Below, piece by piece: positions 22,787 to 33,948 of a stretch of DNA of 64,000 bases. The notes under the pieces were generated by a model. The model had not been told where the DNA came from and did not search any database. It saw only the letters and a program-made list of their open reading frames with translations. Every line of letters begins with the position of its first letter. Within the stretch, counting starts at the first letter, position 1. The position numbers and the translations under genes were made by a program. The DNA is from Sternotherus odoratus (taxonomy: Eukaryota; Chordata; Testudines; Kinosternidae), in the NCBI GenBank assembly GCA_032164245.1, contig JAVMKO010000023.1, positions 62,001-126,000 of the forward strand, read 5' to 3'.

Positions 22787-25299
22787 CCCCCCACCAGTGG
22801 GGCGTTGGTTATTTCAATAAAGAAGAGTTGGGTTTTGCAGCCCCCCTGGGGCACTGGGGGTGGGTGGTGATTGTAGGGTCTCTGTGGGCACTGGGATGGT
22901 GTGCGGAGGTTTGTTATTGTAGGGTCTCTGTGGGCACTGGGGTGGTGTGCGGAGGTGTGTTATTGTAGGGTCTCTGTGGGCACTGGGATGGCGTGCGGAG
23001 GTTTGTTATTGTAGGGTCTCTGTGGGCACTGGGATGGCGTGCGGAGGTTTGTTATTGTAGGGTCTCTGTGGGCACGGGGATGGCGTGCGGAGGTTTGTTA
23101 TTGTAGGGTCTCTGTGGGCACTGGGATGGTGTGCGGAGGTTTGTTATTGTAGGGTCTCTGTGGGCACTGGGATGGTGTGCGGAGGTTTGTTATTGTAGGG
23201 TCTCTGTGGGCACTGGGATGGTGTGCGGAGGTGTGTTATTGTAGGGTCTCTGTGGGCCCTGGATGGTGTGTGGAGGTTTGTTATTGTAGGGTCTCTGTGG
23301 GCACTGGGATGGTGTGCGGTGGTTTGTTATTGTAGGGTCTCTGTGGGCACTGGGGATGGTGTGTGGAGGTTTGTTATTGTAGGGTCTCTGTGGGCACTGG
23401 GATGGCGTGCGGAGGTTTGTTATTGTAGGGTCTCTGGGAGCGCTGGCGCTGCGTGTATGGGCGGGATCCTGTTGGCTGGCCATTTGTGGGGGAAGGCAGC
23501 ATGACCCCCAGCGCCCCCCACTTCCACTGGATGCAGCCCAGCTACATCTCTGTGCCCCCCTGCCCCCAGAGGCAGTGTGGGGCTGCAAGTCAGGAGTGAG
23601 GGGCACTGGCCCAGGTGTGGCGGGGGCAGGGCAGGGGCTGCGGGTCGGGAGTGAGAACGCGGGAATCTCGCACGTGCTCGCACGCTGACATGCGAGGGAG
23701 TCGCCCCGTGTGAATTGCGATGGCTGGGGGCAGGGTTGGGCGAGGGAGGGGGAAGAGGCGCCACCCCCGCTATGGGGCACATGCCCGGGGCGGATACACT
23801 AACCCCCTCCCCGAGCTGGGGAGAGAACCCAGGAGTCCTGGCTCCGATTCCCCTCTGATTTAACACACCAGCCCCCACTCCTGTCCCAGAGTCAGGGAGA
23901 GAACCCAGGCGTCCTGGCTCCCAACCACCTCCTGCTCTAACCGCTAGGCCCCACTCCCCTTCCAGAGGTGGGGAGAGGACCCAGGAGTCCTGGCTCCGAG
24001 CCCCCACTGCCCTCCCAGAGGAAAGGCTAAGAACCCAGTTGTCCAGATTCTTGACATTCACATGCCCCCGCCCCGCCCTGTGGTGTCTGGATCTGCCTAG
24101 GGGATAACAACCTACTGTTGTGACCAACCTCCTCCCAGCTCACAAGAAAGGGGCCTGTGCTGGGGTTCTAGAGTCTCGAACCCAGCCGACGAGGGGGCTG
24201 TAGCCAAACGCATAGGCGGGGGGGGGGGGGGCAGAGTTAAGGTGAAATGGACATCCTTAACGCCCGGACTTTGCCCCACCCTCGGGGCTTATGCAAGTGA
24301 AAGAGCTGGAGGCCCCTCATTGATTCACCATTGGCCCCTGCGAACGTGCGGGTCACTGCCCCCTAACCCCTGCCTCCCACGAATCTGGTTGCCATGGCGA
24401 GGGAGCGCGCCCGATTTTGCTCCTTCCCCGGTGGTGCCATGATATGCAAATCAACCCCGCTCCTTGGTATAGGGATGCCTCATTTGCATAGAGCCCCCCA
24501 ATATCAGGGGGTGCCCCAACAGGAACATGGGTCGTGGCTTACGGGGGGGATACCCAGCCCTTACAGCCTACATAATAGGGGTCCAGGTGGTGGGGGGAGA
24601 GGGAAAGTGGGGTGCACAGAACCCCATGGCATGGAGGGGGTGAGGCAGGTGAAGGGTGCCCCCTATACCCTGCAGTGGCACCCACCCCCAGTACCCCGCA
24701 CCTGCTTTGGGGTTCCCCTCCCAGGACCCCCCTTTTCTCCACTGCCCCCCCCCCGGGCCGCGGAGGGGGGGGCGGGTCCTCGCGGGGCGGGGGCAGCGGC
24801 GGCGTCTCGGCTCCTCTGACCCGGGCCCCGCCCGCCCTCCCGCCTTCCCGTGCAGGCTGCCCCGGTGAGTGGCGGGGGGCGGAGTTATGGGGGGGGGGGC
24901 GGCGAGCAGCGGGTGTCTCCGGCGAGGAGTTCCACAGGTTAATGGGACGGGACGGGGGTGATGTGGGGACAGGAGGGGGGCGGGGTCAGGTCCCTGGATG
25001 TGGGGAGGGGCCGGGCAGTGGGGGCTGGGTGGGGAAGTAGCTGGAAAAACGGGGGGGGCTTCTCCCTCAGCCCCCCGCAGGAACCCGGGGGGGCTGGTCC
25101 CCTCCCCTTCCCCCGCCCCCCCCAGGGCAGAGACTAGCGGGGGGGGGTCGTTGGTCTCCTGCAGGGACAGCAGCTCCGAGCCCCCCCCCCCCAGTCACCA
25201 CCCGGCCCCTCAGCCCCGCCCCCGGGACTCGCGGCGGTATCTCGAGGCGGCCGATGGGCAATCTGCGCATGCCCAGAGCCAGGCAGAGCTCCTCCCGCC

Positions 25300-25373
25300 C
25301 CCTTTCAAACGTCACTTCCGCCCCCGGGAGAGGCAGGAACTACATCTCCCAGCCTGCCCCGGGGGCGCTTCCG
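25300..25373 (+). promoter_or_regulatory. ETS/CRE + ZNF143 + CTCF-like promoter, copy 2
   Basis: AACGTCACTTCCGCC, then ACTACATCTCCCAGC at 25339-25353, then GGGGGCGCTTCCG to 25373. It points right, toward GC-rich duplicated DNA without a recognisable exon. CpG density is high on both sides. Confidence 0.6.
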
Positions 25374-25589
25374 CTCTCTCCAGCCCAGGTCGGAGCACCC
25401 CGGGCTGTGCCTGACCCCCCCGCGGGTGCAGCGTCGCCGCTTCTCAGGCGAATCCTCCGTGTCCCGGGGACGGGGCCTGGTCCCCGGTGGCCCCGCCCCT
25501 CGGCCGGGCCGTTGCGCTGCCTGGGGAGCGCGGGTGGGGGCTGGGCGGGGGGAGGCTCAGGTCCGGGCAGCGCCGCTAGGAACGCCCCG

Positions 25590-25945
25590 CCCCCGCCCGA
25601 TTAGCCCCGCCCTATGCCCCGCCCCCTGCCCGATTAGCCCCGCCCCCTTCTGCGAATCTCCCTGCTCCGACCGCTCCCCCGCCCGACTAGCCCCGCCCCG
25701 CCCGACTAGCCCCGCCCCGTGCTCCGACCGCCCCACCGGCTCCGACTGGCCCCGCCCCCTGCTCCAACTCCGCCCCCCCTGCTCCGACCGTCCCCCTCGC
25801 CCGACTAGCCCCGCCCCCCTGCTCCTGGCTCTGACCAGCCCCGCCCCCCCGCTCCGATCCCTTTCGTCTCAGCCCTGCCCCCCCTGACGCCCACACTCCG
25901 CCCCGCCCCCCCGGCTCCGACTGGCCCTGCCCCACACTCCGCCCC
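25590..25945 (+). repeat. GC-rich ~32-bp array, left-arm copy
   Basis: Units combine CCCGACTAGCCCCGCCCC with TGCTCCGACCG or GGCTCCGACTGGCC. It is the inverse counterpart of the longer array at 49560-50095. Each unit carries a GC box (CCCCGCCCC). Confidence 0.75.
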
Positions 25946-26241
25946 CCCGTCGGATGTCAATCCTTCCCCCACGAGTCTGGGGTCAATGGGGGCCGCTTGC
26001 AGCGCCCGGAGAATCAGCTGCCTCTGGGGTGGGCTGGGGCGGCCCTTGAACCTCCGCCAGCAGCAGGGCGAGGGAGGGGACGGGGGGGAGACACAGTCCT
26101 GGCTCCTGCCCCCCCCCTCCCGCTACTCCCAGTCACCCCCCCTTTGCTGCTGCCTCCTCCCCACTGCCTGGAGGGGGGGTTGTTCCTGCTCCCTACCCCC
26201 CTCTTAAACCCCCTCCCCAAAGGGCTCCCTGCTGCCCATGT

Positions 26242-26360
26242 AGGGGGACCCGACAGCAAGTGTGAAAAATCAGAAGAGTGGGTGGGGGTCATAGGATCCT
26301 ATATAAGAAAAAGACCCCAAAATCGGGACTGGCCCTATAAAATGGGGACATCTGATCGCC
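26242..26360 (+). mobile_element. MITE (AGGGTGACCAGA type), copy 2
   Basis: Diverged copy beginning AGGGGGACCCGACAGC and ending ACATCTGATCGCC, inside the left arm. The equivalent on the right arm is at 49096-49217, inverted. Confidence 0.55.
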
Positions 26361-27479
26361 TTATGCCCATGGGAATGGTATGGGGGTGGGGGTGGGGGGA
26401 TTATTAGTCTGTTTATTAAACTTCCGTATACAATCCTGTCAACCTCTCCACTTCATATAAAATCCCTTCACATCCAGGGGGGTTTCTCTCATCAAAAAAT
26501 ATTTAGACCTATTTCTTCCCCCGTTCTCAGAGACAGATCTACAATATCCCGTGTGCAGCGCTGTGCTAGCCACGGGGGTCCCAGGGTATTAGGGGCTGCC
26601 CCCTGGATTTATACACAAATGTTCGGTGTTAGTCTCCATCCCATTCCTTATGAATCTTAACATGTTTGCTTTTTTTTCTGTCAGCTGTGTATTGAGGGGA
26701 ACTTCTCATTGATCTGTCTACGGCAGGGGTGGGGAACCTCCAGCCCACAGGCCTTATACGGCCCGCCAAAGCCTTCCATCCGGCCTGCGCGCGTCCCTGG
26801 CCGGCGGCTCCCCCAGGCGCTTCCCGGCCCCTCTGCCGAACGTGGAGCCGCCCCCGCCTGGGGATTATTAGGATTATTATTATTAGGATGCCCCATCTGT
26901 CCTGTGCCAAGCAGATCTTGAATGATGGGGAGAATCTGACCCAAAATGTATTTAAAGGGAGTGTATATAAATGTAAGAAAAACTAGTTTTACTAAATGAC
27001 CGTGCTTATGATTTAGTACGCAGAACTAAAACCTGGTGGATGGTTCTCATCATTTGCATGTCAGTAGAGAGCTCTATTGATGAGTAAATTACCAAGATGA
27101 TGACCAGTGCTCAGCAAGATTCAAGAGAGGCTATGCAGGTACCACAAATATCCCAGTTCATTTTTAACAAATTCTGGAAGGGATATTAAACCTCATGCTT
27201 CAAGGTTTAAACCAGTTGCTAACAATTGGGGATTATGATGAGCCCTAATGGGAGGAGGCATGGCAGATTACCCCTCATCTGTCTAAAGTCTAGAGTAGAG
27301 GGTAGGCTCTGTGTGTGGATGCCCTGTGGAGAACGGGCCTGATCTGAACCAAGGTTTGGAGGGTTTGAAATAATGGAAAGCCACTTATGTCCTCATTGCT
27401 CCCACTTCCCAGGCAGCAGAGGTTAGGCATGCCTGAGGACCTAGTACTAGTGAATTAATTTATTATCTGTTTTAGGTAC

Positions 27480-27725
27480 TTATGAGACCCCCATTACCAT
27501 AGTAACTTAGCACCTCACTGTGTTTAATGTATGTCTTCACAAGACCGCTGTGAGGTAGAGAAGTGCTACTATTCCCATTTTACAGATGGGAGATTGAGGC
27601 ACAGAGAGACTAAGTGCTTAGGCTGCAGTCACACAAGGGATCTGTAGTAAAGCAGAGGATTGAACCCAAATTGCCTGGCATGAATTTCAGGCTATATCCT
27701 TAGCTACTGGACCATCCTTCTTCCC
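27480..27725 (-). mobile_element. MIR-type SINE (left arm)
   Basis: On the minus strand it carries the CORE-SINE features: GGGTTCAATCCTCTGCTCT, TGTGACTGCAGCCTAAGCAC, CTCTGTGCCTCAATCTCCC and ATCTGTAAAATGGGAATAG. It is the inverse counterpart of 47258-47520, so the insertion predates the inverted duplication. Confidence 0.7.
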
Positions 27726-27765
27726 AACTCATGAGAAAACAAAGTCTCTTAAATAAGGACAGGGA

Positions 27766-28510
27766 AAGTATTGTCCTTTTAAGCCCATGTTAAAATGTGA
27801 ATGGGTGGAGCGATCTGTATGATCTTGGGTGAAAATGATTTTTTTATTGCTCTTCTTTGTAGTTGAGTGCGTTCGTACCAAATAAAAGTTTGCAATTTCA
27901 AACTGCTGTCATGCTGGTGTCTGTAGCTTTCTCTAACATAGTAGGCTGCCAACATAAGAATGAAATTGATGTGATAAATCTGCACTTGCTATTTCATTTG
28001 TAGGATTTATTTTTGACACATTTCATTGCTCTCTCAGAATGATAAAAATTGCAATTAATCCTTAAAATGGAGGAAAATACATACAGCTTCCCCAGAATTG
28101 GAGTGTGGAATAAGAATCTCATTCTGAGAGTTTCAAAAGCCATATCGTGCTCAAAACACTTGGTAGATGTAACAGTATTAGGCTAAGATTTTCAGTCACC
28201 CAGAAGCCTAATTCTCATTAAAATGGTGGGCATACATACCTTTAGAAGTTTTGAAAACATGATGAGTCTTACATGTTTCCTAGATGTATAGGGATTCTGG
28301 GAAAGGCTGGTCAGAAATAGTATTTTGTGTCCCTGCTTCTCAAAGAAATCTTTATTTTTTCTAAACTTTTCACAGATTTTTTCATTTTTTTCATTTGCCA
28401 GAGTATAGCTACAAATAAAACAATTTCTCATTCGTCTCACTTCACTGGAAACTCCTTTGGTCCTAACATTCCCACTCCCTCTTGAAGCGCATCCCAATCT
28501 TATCTATTCT
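27766..28510. other. No gene recognised; first unique DNA after left arm
   Basis: AT-normal sequence that is not in the right arm. The only sizeable frame (minus, 28497-28192) shows no family motif. Confidence 0.5.
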
Positions 28511-28623
28511 AGGGTGACCAGACAGCAAATGTGAAAAATCGGGAGAAAGGGGCGGGGGTAATAGGAGCCTACAAAATAAAAGACCCAGGACTGTGCCTAT
28601 AAGATCAGGACATCTGGTCTCCC
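28511..28623 (+). mobile_element. MITE (AGGGTGACCAGA type), copy 3
   Basis: AGGGTGACCAGACAGCAAAT at the left end and GGACATCTGGTCTCCCC at the right. This is the cleanest pair of ends among the copies, but internal bases are deleted relative to copy 1. Confidence 0.65.
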
Positions 28624-28849
28624 CAATTCCCATTCAGGTTGCTTTTAAATAGTTCCCCAAAGCCATTGATCGAGCACCTGGAGGTGGGGGGGGGGCGAGA
28701 GATGCATCTTTTCTCTGGTCTCTTCCACCCGGGGATGATGCCTCCTGGGAGACAAGCGAGCCCTGGTGCTGGGAAATGCCCCGCAAACGCCCCCCCCTGG
28801 AGGCTCCCCTGTCGCTCTCTGGGGACCCACCCCATGGGGGGGATGTTTC

Positions 28850-30080
28850 AGTGGCGCTGGGGTGTGCGGGGCAATGCTGGGGGCGGGACGATGCGGGGGT
28901 GGGCGGGGCGATGCTGGGGGCGGGGCTGTCTCCCGAATCCTGGTCCCTACAGAGCTGCTGGCTCGGCTGGGGCGGGTCGGGGGATGGGCGCGTGACACGG
29001 AACCTCTCCCTGGCGCCCCCCCCGCCTCTGTCGCTCGCCGCGGGGGTCCCGCTCGGCACACGCGGCCCCGTCGGGGCAGGAGCGGAGAGGCCGAGCCCCG
29101 CCCCTCACAACAGCGTCCAGATGGGTCCCGTGCCCCCCCCCCCGCCCGGTCTCACTTCTCCCCCCACCCCACGCAGGGACCCCGGGGTCTGGTCCCCTCC
29201 CCCCGCCCCCCCAGGGCAGAGCATACCAGGCACCGCCCACTGGGCGGGACCAAGCACAGTGATTGGCAGCTTTGGGATTGGGCTCTCGGAAGCGGCCCCT
29301 GGCTGTGGGGAGGGGGAAGTAGCTGGAAAAATGGGGGGGGGGCTTCTCCCCCCCGCCCCACGCAGAGACCCCGGGGGGCCGGTCCCCTCCCCCCGCCCCC
29401 CCAGGGCAGAGCCTGGCCGGGGGGGAGTCGTTGGTCTCCCGCGGGGACAGGAGCAGATCCCGGCGCTGCGAGATGCCGGGTCCCCCGGACCTGGAGGCGG
29501 AAGCTCCGCAGCGGGGGGGGGGGGCCGGGCGCGGGGGGATCATGAAGGTCTCCCCGGCACAGACCCTCCTGCCCCCCCGCCCAGCGCCAGGGAGCAGCAG
29601 CGGGGGAGCCCGGCTCCTCCTGCCGCTTTCAACGTCACTTCTGGTCCCAGGGGAGTCAGGGACTACATCTCCCAGCATGCACCGGGGGCGCTTCCGCCTT
29701 CTCCAGCCCAGAGCGGGAGCCTTCCAGTAGCTGTCACTGCGCATGCGCCATTAGCACGCGGCCAATCTAACGGTTCAGGTGCGTCTTCCTCGAGCTGTGG
29801 AAAGATCGTTATTAACCCCTCCGCGCCCGGCGCACCCGCGAGTGAGAGACCCGGGGGGGGGGCGGGAAAGTGACTCTCGGCCCCGCGAACCGGGGAGAAG
29901 CCTCGGAGCTGCCCCAGCCCCAGTGGATCCGGCCCCGCGGGGATGGGGGGGCAGAGACTGGGGCGGGGGGTCCCCTGTGGGGCGGGGGGAGGGTCAGTGG
30001 GACGCGGGGGGTTGAACGGTCTCTGCGCAGCCAGGAAATCCCCGGGGGGGGGAGTAGCGGGCGGGGGGGGAGTGGCCCCC
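28850..30080 (+). other. CpG island, duplicate of the KRAB-gene 5' region
   Basis: Holds the inverse counterpart of about 2100-2690, including GGTTAATAACGGTCC-type leader sequence and the GACTCTCGGCCCCGCGAACC block at 29873-29892, which recurs in diverged form near 30785. An internal duplication of CCACGCAGGGACCCCGGGG blocks lies at 29165 and 29355. No KRAB exon follows, so it appears to be an orphan promoter island. Confidence 0.65.
29628..29695 (+). promoter_or_regulatory. ETS/CRE + ZNF143 + CTCF-like promoter, copy 3
   Basis: AACGTCACTTCTGGTCCC, then ACTACATCTCCCAGCATGC (the fullest ZNF143 match in the window) from 29662, then GGGGGCGCTTCCG. It points right. The first coding exon on that side is at 31060, with a different leader. 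Confidence 0.6.
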
Positions 30081-30780
30081 AGACCGCAGTTCCCAGCCCC
30101 CTGCCCATCCCCCACTGCTGCCCCCTCCCCTCCCCCAGGGAACCTGCCAGCTCCCCCTCCCCCACCCTCTTAACGCAGCTCCTCCGAGGGCTCCCTGCCC
30201 CCCATGTGAACGGTGGCACTGGGGGGAACTGTGGACGTGCTGGACAGTCCTATAAAATCCAGTCCCCTCGTCTCTCTTTTCCTCCAGGGAGTGAAGAGCA
30301 ACAGATCATCCCCTCCCATCTCGGGGTGTTTCTCTCCTGTGATCAGTGGTGCAGTGATGTGTATTCTCTGCACATCTCCCAGGTTGATCCAAAACCCCTA
30401 AACATTTGCCCCCCTTTTTCTCTAGCCCATTTCTAACTGAATATGCCCTGAGATTTCCCATCTCTCTAAATCTAAAATACAAAGAAACTCTCAGATTTAC
30501 ACCTTTTCTCACATTCTTGAACATGGATATAAAATATTTGCGAATGTTGCCCATTTCCTCTCTATTCATTTATCAAATATTCAGCTGAAACACTCCGATT
30601 TTACCTCCTATCAACAACTGATAGAAAATCCCTCTGATTTCCACCCTTTTTTCATTTCTGAACGTTGATCTCAAAGGTCAGGTTTTGCCTCCCTCTATGT
30701 CGCTATGAGCTGTCAGTTAAGAATGCTGTCGGGTTTGGGGCTGTTCCCCATGTTTCTAAATCCCAGCAACTTCTCCATGA
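30080..30780. other. No gene recognised
   Basis: The GC-rich half resembles the 26100-26240 block (GGGCTCCCTGC...CCATGT). The AT-normal half (30300-30760) has no recognised motif. Confidence 0.4.
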
Positions 30781-31059
30781 AACTGACTCTCGGCCCGGGA
30801 AGCGGGGAGAAGCCGCGGAGCTGCCTCAGCCGCCGTGGATCCGGCCCCGTGGGGATGGGGGGCGCAGAGACTGGGGCCAGCGGTGGGTCCCCGCCCCCCG
30901 CGTAGAGCGCGCGGCCGGGCCCCGCCCCCATTCGCAGCCCCGCGTCACCCCCCTCGGCCATTACTGTCCCGCGCGCTGAGTCCCCCCCCCGCTCCCATCT
31001 CTCTCCAGCCCCTTCGCCTCCGCTCTCCCCTCAGCTCCAGACCTCACCGGGCAGAGACG

Positions 31060-33948
31060 ATGGGGGACGAACAGCGGGGGACGCAGAGCCGTGAAGACGT
31101 CGAGGTGAGTCGACCTGAATACGGAGCATTTTAACCCCTTTCCTGTCCGACGGTCCTGGGGGCGGGGGGGGTCTCTGGAGGGGGTAGTCAGGGGATGGGG
31201 GGGTTGGGTAGGGGAGGGGTCCTGGGGCAGGGGGGTCTCTCGAGGGGGTAGTCAGGGGACGGGGAGGGTTGGGTAGGGGAGGGGGGTCTCTGGAGGGGGT
31301 AGTCAGGGGACGGGGGGGTTGGGTAGGGAGGGGGTCCTGGGGGCGGAGATTTATAGAATCTCTTATCTAAAGACTGATAAATGTGTTTTATTTTTTCAGG
31401 AGACTCTGCCAGCGATGCAGGTATAGTAAGGATTACATTGAAATATAAATAGCTCTTAAAAATACCTGTCAGCAGTTAAAATTAAATTCATTGTAGTAGT
31501 ATTAATTTTTTACAGGTTTAATAGTATATTTTTCATACTTTCACCAGTATACATTAAAGAACGTTTAATTTATAAACAAAAATGAAATTTAAATGACTTC
31601 TCTTTTCACACTTTTAAATACATTTTTCTTCAAGTAGTTCTAAGTCAAAAACAATAAAAAGCTACCCTAGGAGTTAGTCTGTAGTTAGGGTTAAGTGGTG
31701 TTTCTGTAGGTGTAGTTTTTTTTGTTTTGTTTTTTTTAATTAAAACAGTTTAATATATTTGAGAATAAGCAGACAGGTGGAACTTGCCTTGCAAAATACT
31801 GTAGGTAGCTATTTCACCATCTGCTTCAATGGTATTTCCATTTTCCACTCTCCAAATATCAGTACATTTATGTGTTTATGACTTCAATTTATGTTAAAGC
31901 TGATCTGAAAAATTTACTTCCCCAAGTAGCATGGGATGGGTCATTCTGTTAGTAACTGACTGTAAATATGCTATTCCAGACTAACACGGCTACCTCCCTG
32001 ATTCTTCTCTCAAACAGTGGATCTTAATGCATCCTGTCATATGCTTTACTAAGAAATTACTTCCTAATTTCCTAAGCAATCTGTGATGTTCCCCAAAGTA
32101 GGAGTGGTTCCATCATTCATGTGGGATAGAGAAATAGGATCCCTATTTTATAGATGAGGAAACTGAGAAACCAGAAGGCAGACATGATTTCCAAGGGCCA
32201 CACACAGGCTGACTCCCCGGTGCCCCTCACCTGGCCCGGTCTGGCCTCCTCATCCTCCCCTTGGCCCCATGCCCACCCCACTCTGTGCCCCTGGGGGCTG
32301 GTGGGTTAGAGCAAGGGGGGGCTAGGAGCCCGGACTCCTGGGTTCTCTCCCCGGCTCTGGGAGGGGAGTGGGGGCTGGTGGGTTAGAGCAGGGGGGACTG
32401 GGAGCCAGGACTCCTGGGTTCTCTCCCTGGCTCTGGAAGGCGAGTGGGGGGCTGGAGGTCACCCAGGTCCTTCCCCTTCCCAGCAGGTCGTGCAGCGGGA
32501 GGCTGGCCCCACAAGGCCCCAGTGGACGAAAAAAACATCCATACCACTGGCACACCAATCCACTGAATGGCTCAGAAACCGAACAGAAAACTACGAGCAC
32601 CAGATTCAGGTGCTTGAGGACCGACAAAGGTACCCCCCCCCCAGCACCCCGCCACCCCCCCAATCCCTCCCCCACCAGGGGGCCGCGCCTGCCGCTCACC
32701 CCGGCCCTGCTCTCGCCACAGGAATGAGCTCCTCCAGTTGGAACAAGAATATGAGTTAAAGCGAAATAAAATGATATCCGGCCACAGGGAAGAGAAGGAG
32801 AAACTCATGCAGCAGCACGAAAGGAGGTACCAGGGGACCCGGGGACCCCTCACCCAGCGCTGAGATGCGCCCACCTCTGGGGCGGGGCGGCAGGTGACCC
32901 GGGGACCCCTCGCCCGGTGCCGAGATGCACCCACCTCTGGGGCGGGGCGGCGGGTGACCTAGGGACCCGGCACAGAGATGCGCCCACCTCTGGGGCGGGG
33001 CGGCGGGTGACCTAGGGACCCGGCACAGAGATGCGCCCACCTCTGGGGCGGGGCGGCGGGTGACCTAGGGACCCGGCACAGAGATGCGCCCACCTCTGGG
33101 GCGGGGCGGCGGGTGACCTAGGGACCCGGCACAGAGATGCGCCCACCTCTGGGGCGGGGCGGCGGGTGACCTAGGGACCCGGCACAGAGATGCGCCCACC
33201 TCTGGGGCGGGGCGGCGGGTTCCCCAGGCCAGGCTACCCCCCACCGTGGAGCTCCAACACCCCCCCCTTCTCCGCAGGTTGGCGGCGGAATGTGAAAGAA
33301 AGTCTGCCCAATCTTTTCAACAAATGAAGTTTTGGCAAACTATCGGAGAGGGCTGGCAGCTGGAGGCCCAGAAGCACAAAAGAGTGCCAGGCTCAAATGC
33401 CAGCCCCCACCAGGTGAGTGCCGGGGGAACCCAGGAGTCCTGGCTCCTAGCCCCCCCTGCTCTAACCACTATCCCCCACTCCCCTCCCAGAGCCGGGGAG
33501 AGAACCCAGGAGTCCTGGCCCCTAGCCCCCCCTGCTCTAACCCACCAGCCCCCACTCCTCTCCCAGAGCCGGGGAGAGAACTCAGGCGTCTGGGCTCCCA
33601 GCCCCCACTCCCCTCCCGAGGCCGGCAGGAGGGAGGTGAGTCTGCTGGGGGCCGGGGCACCATGGGGCTGTGGGTATGGGGGGGGAGGGAGAGGGGGCAG
33701 GGTGCTGTCAGTGTTGGGCACCATGGAGGGCTGGGCTTGGTGGGTTTTGGCCGCCGGGGGGGTGCTGTGGGGCTGGGCTCTGCGGTTGGTGGGCTCTGGG
33801 CACCGGGGGGATTGCTATGGGGCAGGGGGCCGGGTGCTCATCCTCCCCCCGTCTCCCGCAGGTGCAGCCCCCCTGCCGCCTGCCCGTCCTCCAAGGCATC
33901 CCGAAGACAACTCAAGGCCGAAAGGAGGGAAAGAGGGGGGGCCTGTAA
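31060..33948 (+). CDS. Novel coiled-coil gene, diverged centrobin paralogue
   Basis: Six plus-strand exons join into one 179-codon frame: 31060-31104 (MGDEQRGTQSREDVE), 31400-31420 (ETLPAMQ), 32484-32629 (ends EYEHQ-type helix LEDRQR), 32722-32826 (NELLQLEQEYELKRNK), 33278-33413 (LAAECERKSAQSFQQMKFW) and 33862-33948 (VQPPCRLPVLQGIPKTTQ, stop TAA). All junctions are GT/AG with matching phases. AATAAA follows at about 33979. Exons 3-5 are heptad-rich and correspond in order and phase to the centrobin exons at 35203, 35425 and 36030. EWL, LLxL and REE are shared, but most residues differ and exon 4 is seven codons shorter. The introns, by contrast, are nearly identical to those of the neighbour. 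Exon base composition is much more AT-rich than the surroundings. No named orthologue is recognised; function is unknown, possibly a centrosomal coiled coil. Confidence 0.65.
31105..32483 (+). other. Introns 1-2 of the coiled-coil gene
   Basis: Introns of the gene starting at 31060. After a G-rich tandem stretch (GGGGTAGTCAGGGGA units, 31170-31340) the DNA turns AT-rich from 31,350 to 32,200 and includes AGACTAACACGGCTAC near 31979, a dispersed-repeat tail. From 32,300 it holds the GAGCCAGGACTCCTGGGTTC minisatellite family. Confidence 0.5.
32830..33225 (+). repeat. 53-bp minisatellite in intron 4
   Basis: Unit: GAGATGCGCCCACCTCTGGG followed by GCGGGGCGGCGGGTGACC and TAGGGACCCGGCACA. Starts at 32954 and 33007 give 53 bp. 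The equivalent intron of the neighbouring gene holds a 60-bp version (35570-35970), so the two arrays share an ancestor. Confidence 0.85.

Larger units (their letters stand above)
22868..27765 (+). repeat. Left arm of a large inverted duplication
   Basis: Reads in the opposite direction at 47221-52632. Order: 46-bp array (22868-23440); unique DNA shared with 5740-7080; X-box plus octamers (24388-24489); composite promoter (25300-25373); a GC-rich array with GACTAGCCCCGCCCC units (25590-25945); MITE; hAT-like GGGGTGGGGAACCT segment (about 26726-26900); and an inverted MIR. The match ends at AAATAAGGAC (27765), whose inverse opens the right arm. Confidence 0.85.

Noticed and set aside
26681..26986. 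Frames with IIIILIIP and NNNNPNNP present on both inverted arms
   Set aside because: They derive from an ATT/AAT microsatellite at the end of an hAT-like segment, copied by the inverted duplication.
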